Positions 45,220-47,044 of a DNA stretch of 47,044 nucleotides are shown piece by piece (positions within the stretch are counted from its first letter, which is position 1; every line of letters starts with the position of its first letter). Source of the DNA: Thiospirillum jenense. Its GTDB lineage: Bacteria > Pseudomonadota > Gammaproteobacteria > Chromatiales > Chromatiaceae. The stretch is taken from the NCBI RefSeq assembly GCF_014145225.1, contig NZ_JABVCQ010000027.1, positions 1 through 47,044 on the forward strand. Direction: 5' to 3'. Made by a program: the position numbers and the translations under genes. The notes under the pieces are model-generated. The model ran no database searches. It had not been told where the DNA came from and saw only the letters and a list, made by a program, of their open reading frames with translations.

Positions 45220-46569
45220 ATGATGATTGGAATGGAACAACTGACTAATTGGATTAATACTGTGAATGGCGTGGTGTGGGGTCCGCCAATGCTGGTGTTA
45301 ATTCTCGGCACGGGCTTTTTTTTAATGCTTGGCTTGCGCTTGATGCCGTTAATGAAACTCGGCTTAGGTTTCCGAATGGTGTGGCAGGGGCGCCGGCAGC
45401 AGGGCGCGGGTGATATTACACCATATCATGCGCTGATGACGGTGCTGTCGGCGACGGTCGGCACGGGCAACATCGCGGGCGTGGCGACGGCGGTGTTTCT
45501 CGGCGGGCCGGGCGCAATTTTTTGGATGTGGTGTACGGCGTTAGTCGGAATGGCAACAAAGTACGCCGAGGCGGTGTTGGCGATGCACTACCGCGAGGTG
45601 GACGGGCGTGGCAATCATCTCGGCGGGCCAATGTATTACATTAAGCTCGGGTTGGGCAAAAAATGGCTGTGGATGGCGACCGCATTTGCGCTGTTTGGGG
45701 TGCTGGCGGGGTTTGGAATTGGGAACACTGTACAGGCCAATTCTGTCGCGCAGGCTGCGCTGACGTCATTCGGAATTCCTTTGTGGATCAGTGGGTTGGT
45801 GATGAGTATCTTTGCCGGATTGGTGCTGCTGGGCGGTATTCAGCGCATCGGCGTGGTCTCCGCAGCATTAGTACCGTTTATGGCGATACTCTATGTTAGC
45901 GGCGGATTAGTGGTATTAACAATGCACATTGATCAAATTATTCCAGCGCTACAACTCATTATTCATCAGGCATTTTCTCCAACGGCAGCGGTTGGTGGTT
46001 TTACTGGCGCAAGTATTGCCGCGGCAATTCAATTCGGTGTGGCACGCGGGATTTTTTCTAATGAAGCGGGATTAGGCAGCGCACCTATTGCCCACGCCGC
46101 CGCGCAATCTAATGATCCTGTCGCGCAAGGCACGGTGGCAATGATTGGCACTTTTATTGACACCTTAGTGATTTGCACCATTACCGGCTTGGTAATTATT
46201 GTTTCTGGCGAATGGACATCTGGATTAACTGGGGCGGCCTTATCCACCAGTGCATTTGAACATTCATTACCGGGTGTGGGCGGTTACATCGTGGCAATTG
46301 GGCTGGTGTTATTTGCCTATACCACTATTCTTGGTTGGAGTGTGTATGGAGAACGGTGCGCGGAGTATTTATTCGGTGAGCGGGTAATTGTGCCGTTTCG
46401 AGTATTGTGGGTGTTAATGATTCCAGTTGGCGCATTGGCGCAGTTGGATTTGATTTGGTTAATTGCTGATACGTTGAATGCGTTAATGGCACTGCCGAAT
46501 TTGGTAGCATTGTTATTACTTAGTCCAGTGGTGTTTCGCTTAACGCGGGAGTATTTTACAATTAAATAA
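45220..46569 (+). CDS. alanine/glycine:cation symporter (AGCS family)
   Basis: Sodium- or proton-coupled uptake of alanine or glycine. The 449-residue product has about ten membrane segments and both family signatures: ITPYHALMTVLSATVGTGNIAGV and GIFSNEAGLGSAPIAHAAA. Starts at 45220, 45223 and 45232 are all possible, directly after pth. The part at about 45370-45700 is far richer in GC than the rest of the gene. A hairpin with a T-run follows. Confidence 0.94.
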   Translation: MMIGMEQLTNWINTVNGVVWGPPMLVLILGTGFFLMLGLRLMPLMKLGLGFRMVWQGRRQQGAGDITPYHALMTVLSATVGTGNIAGVATAVFLGGPGAIFWMWCTALVGMATKYAEAVLAMHYREVDGRGNHLGGPMYYIKLGLGKKWLWMATAFALFGVLAGFGIGNTVQANSVAQAALTSFGIPLWISGLVMSIFAGLVLLGGIQRIGVVSAALVPFMAILYVSGGLVVLTMHIDQIIPALQLIIHQAFSPTAAVGGFTGASIAAAIQFGVARGIFSNEAGLGSAPIAHAAAQSNDPVAQGTVAMIGTFIDTLVICTITGLVIIVSGEWTSGLTGAALSTSAFEHSLPGVGGYIVAIGLVLFAYTTILGWSVYGERCAEYLFGERVIVPFRVLWVLMIPVGALAQLDLIWLIADTLNALMALPNLVALLLLSPVVFRLTREYFTIK

Positions 46570-46873
46570 GCGATAGTTCTATTACGCATCTCCGGGCGTA
46601 CTGCGCTCGGATGTTGCGTAAATCTTTTTATTCCCCCTGCTTTTTTTATTACTCCTTTCCGCCTTATTGTGTCATTTTGAGTGGCGTCAGTAAACCTGAT
46701 TGCTCAAGTGACCATTCTATATCAATTATGATGTGGAATGAACTGCATCACTTCAGCTTTCTGAAAATTTGTAATGATGTGGGTTGAAAAACGCCGCATT
46801 TGATTATTTATTTCTGAAGCAATCTATTGCCATTTACATTGTCATTCTTCATTAAAAACTGGTGCCATTATCC
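46570..46873. other. non-coding region before the right-edge gene
   Basis: A 304-base AT-rich gap. It holds the agcS terminator hairpin at its left end and otherwise only short dyads such as TTCAG-CTTT-CTGAA. No gene or RNA is recognised. Confidence 0.6.
46582..46629 (+). terminator. terminator after the AGCS symporter
   Basis: A long imperfect hairpin: base stem TTACGCA (46582-46588) with TGCGTAA (46615-46621), upper stem TCCGGGCG (46591-46598) with CGCTCGGA (46604-46611, one G-T pair), 5-base loop. TCTTTTTATT follows. Confidence 0.55.
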
Positions 46874-47044
46874 ATGAACCATGCCATTCAACACTATCAA
46901 CGCCAATTAGATGATTTACAGCGCGTTGCCGGTGCTGATAATGAAGGCAGCTTGCGTGATGCGTTTCAAACTTTGTTAAAAACGCTCGGCCATGAACAGC
47001 AGTTAATTCTGGTGAATGAATACGAAATCAAAACTGCGGCGGGT
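46874..47044 (+). CDS. 5' end of a probable type ISP restriction-modification enzyme (partial)
   Basis: Open reading frame running off the right edge with 57 codons seen. The product starts MNHAIQHYQRQLDDLQRVAG, followed by an N-E-x-S-L-R-x-A-F-x-x-L-L segment (residues 23-35) and LILVNEYEIKTAAG. This pattern of Y-x-x-x-L, NE-x-S-x-R-x-AF-x-x-LL and LV-x-E-x-x-x-K is typical of the N-terminal nuclease region of large type ISP restriction-modification proteins and related methylases. The diagnostic helicase and methylase motifs lie outside the window, so the call is tentative. Confidence 0.6.
   Translation, partial: MNHAIQHYQRQLDDLQRVAGADNEGSLRDAFQTLLKTLGHEQQLILVNEYEIKTAAG

Noticed and set aside
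1-47044. CRISPR arrays, insertion sequences, prophage or integrated element boundaries
   Set aside because: I found no regularly spaced repeats, transposase or integrase genes, or attachment-site duplication next to the single tRNA gene.

Overview
The window looks like chromosome from an autotrophic, probably sulfur- or otherwise lithotrophic, gammaproteobacterium. Evidence: a form I RuBisCO operon of the IAq type (cbbL-cbbS-cbbQ-cbbO, no carboxysome genes), typical gammaproteobacterial housekeeping blocks (recQ, recB, nagZ-hpt, radA, rsmI, lysS, rph-rdgB-yggS, prs-rplY-pth) and LPS genes (waaA, an LpxL/HtrB-type acyltransferase). Most genes favour TTA/TTG leucine codons; waaA and parts of cobM and agcS are visibly richer in GC. 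I cannot name the genus from the sequence alone.

Layout. 1-2961: thioredoxin, PpiD, tRNA-Asp and a Trm112-family protein, all on the minus strand. 2962-8518: a regulatory region with repeated CTATACTG half-sites, then cbbL, cbbS, cbbQ and cbbO; RuBisCO fixes CO2 and CbbQ/CbbO form its ATP-driven activase. 8633-12353: a periplasmic repeat protein and a single-chain MmeI-like (type IIL) restriction-modification enzyme. 12445-16052: a minus-strand cobalamin operon (CbiM-like permease, CobM, CbiX, CobH/CbiC) behind a sigma70-like promoter and a clear cobalamin riboswitch. 16253-19280: waaA, then a minus-strand group (isochorismatase-fold hydrolase, rhodanese, Pcm-like methyltransferase). 19281-19863: a non-coding stretch with a possible structured RNA and the gcvR promoter.

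19864-26900 (plus strand): gcvR-like ACT protein, recQ, LpxL-like acyltransferase, LPG-synthase-type membrane protein, SGNH esterase, NamZ-like (DUF1343) exo-muramidase and trpG/pabA. 26958-33868: recB without recC or recD, nagZ, hpt-like transferase and radA. 33898-42426: rsmI (minus strand), lysS, YgfX-like protein, galE, PerM/AI-2E transporter, Hanks-type Ser/Thr kinase, rph, rdgB and yggS. 42871-46569: prs, rplY, pth and an AgcS-type amino-acid:cation symporter. The right edge cuts a gene whose first 57 codons resemble the N terminus of type ISP restriction-modification enzymes.

I see no prophage, insertion sequence, CRISPR array or clearly novel multi-gene defence system. The less ordinary signals are regulatory or RNA-level (cobalamin riboswitch with a candidate ribosome-site switch, possible structured RNA upstream of pcm, cbb operator repeats, an 18-bp palindrome in the cob operon, a terminator against the rplY ribosome site), the two restriction-modification genes, and a kinase next to a transporter with a Ser/Thr-rich tail.
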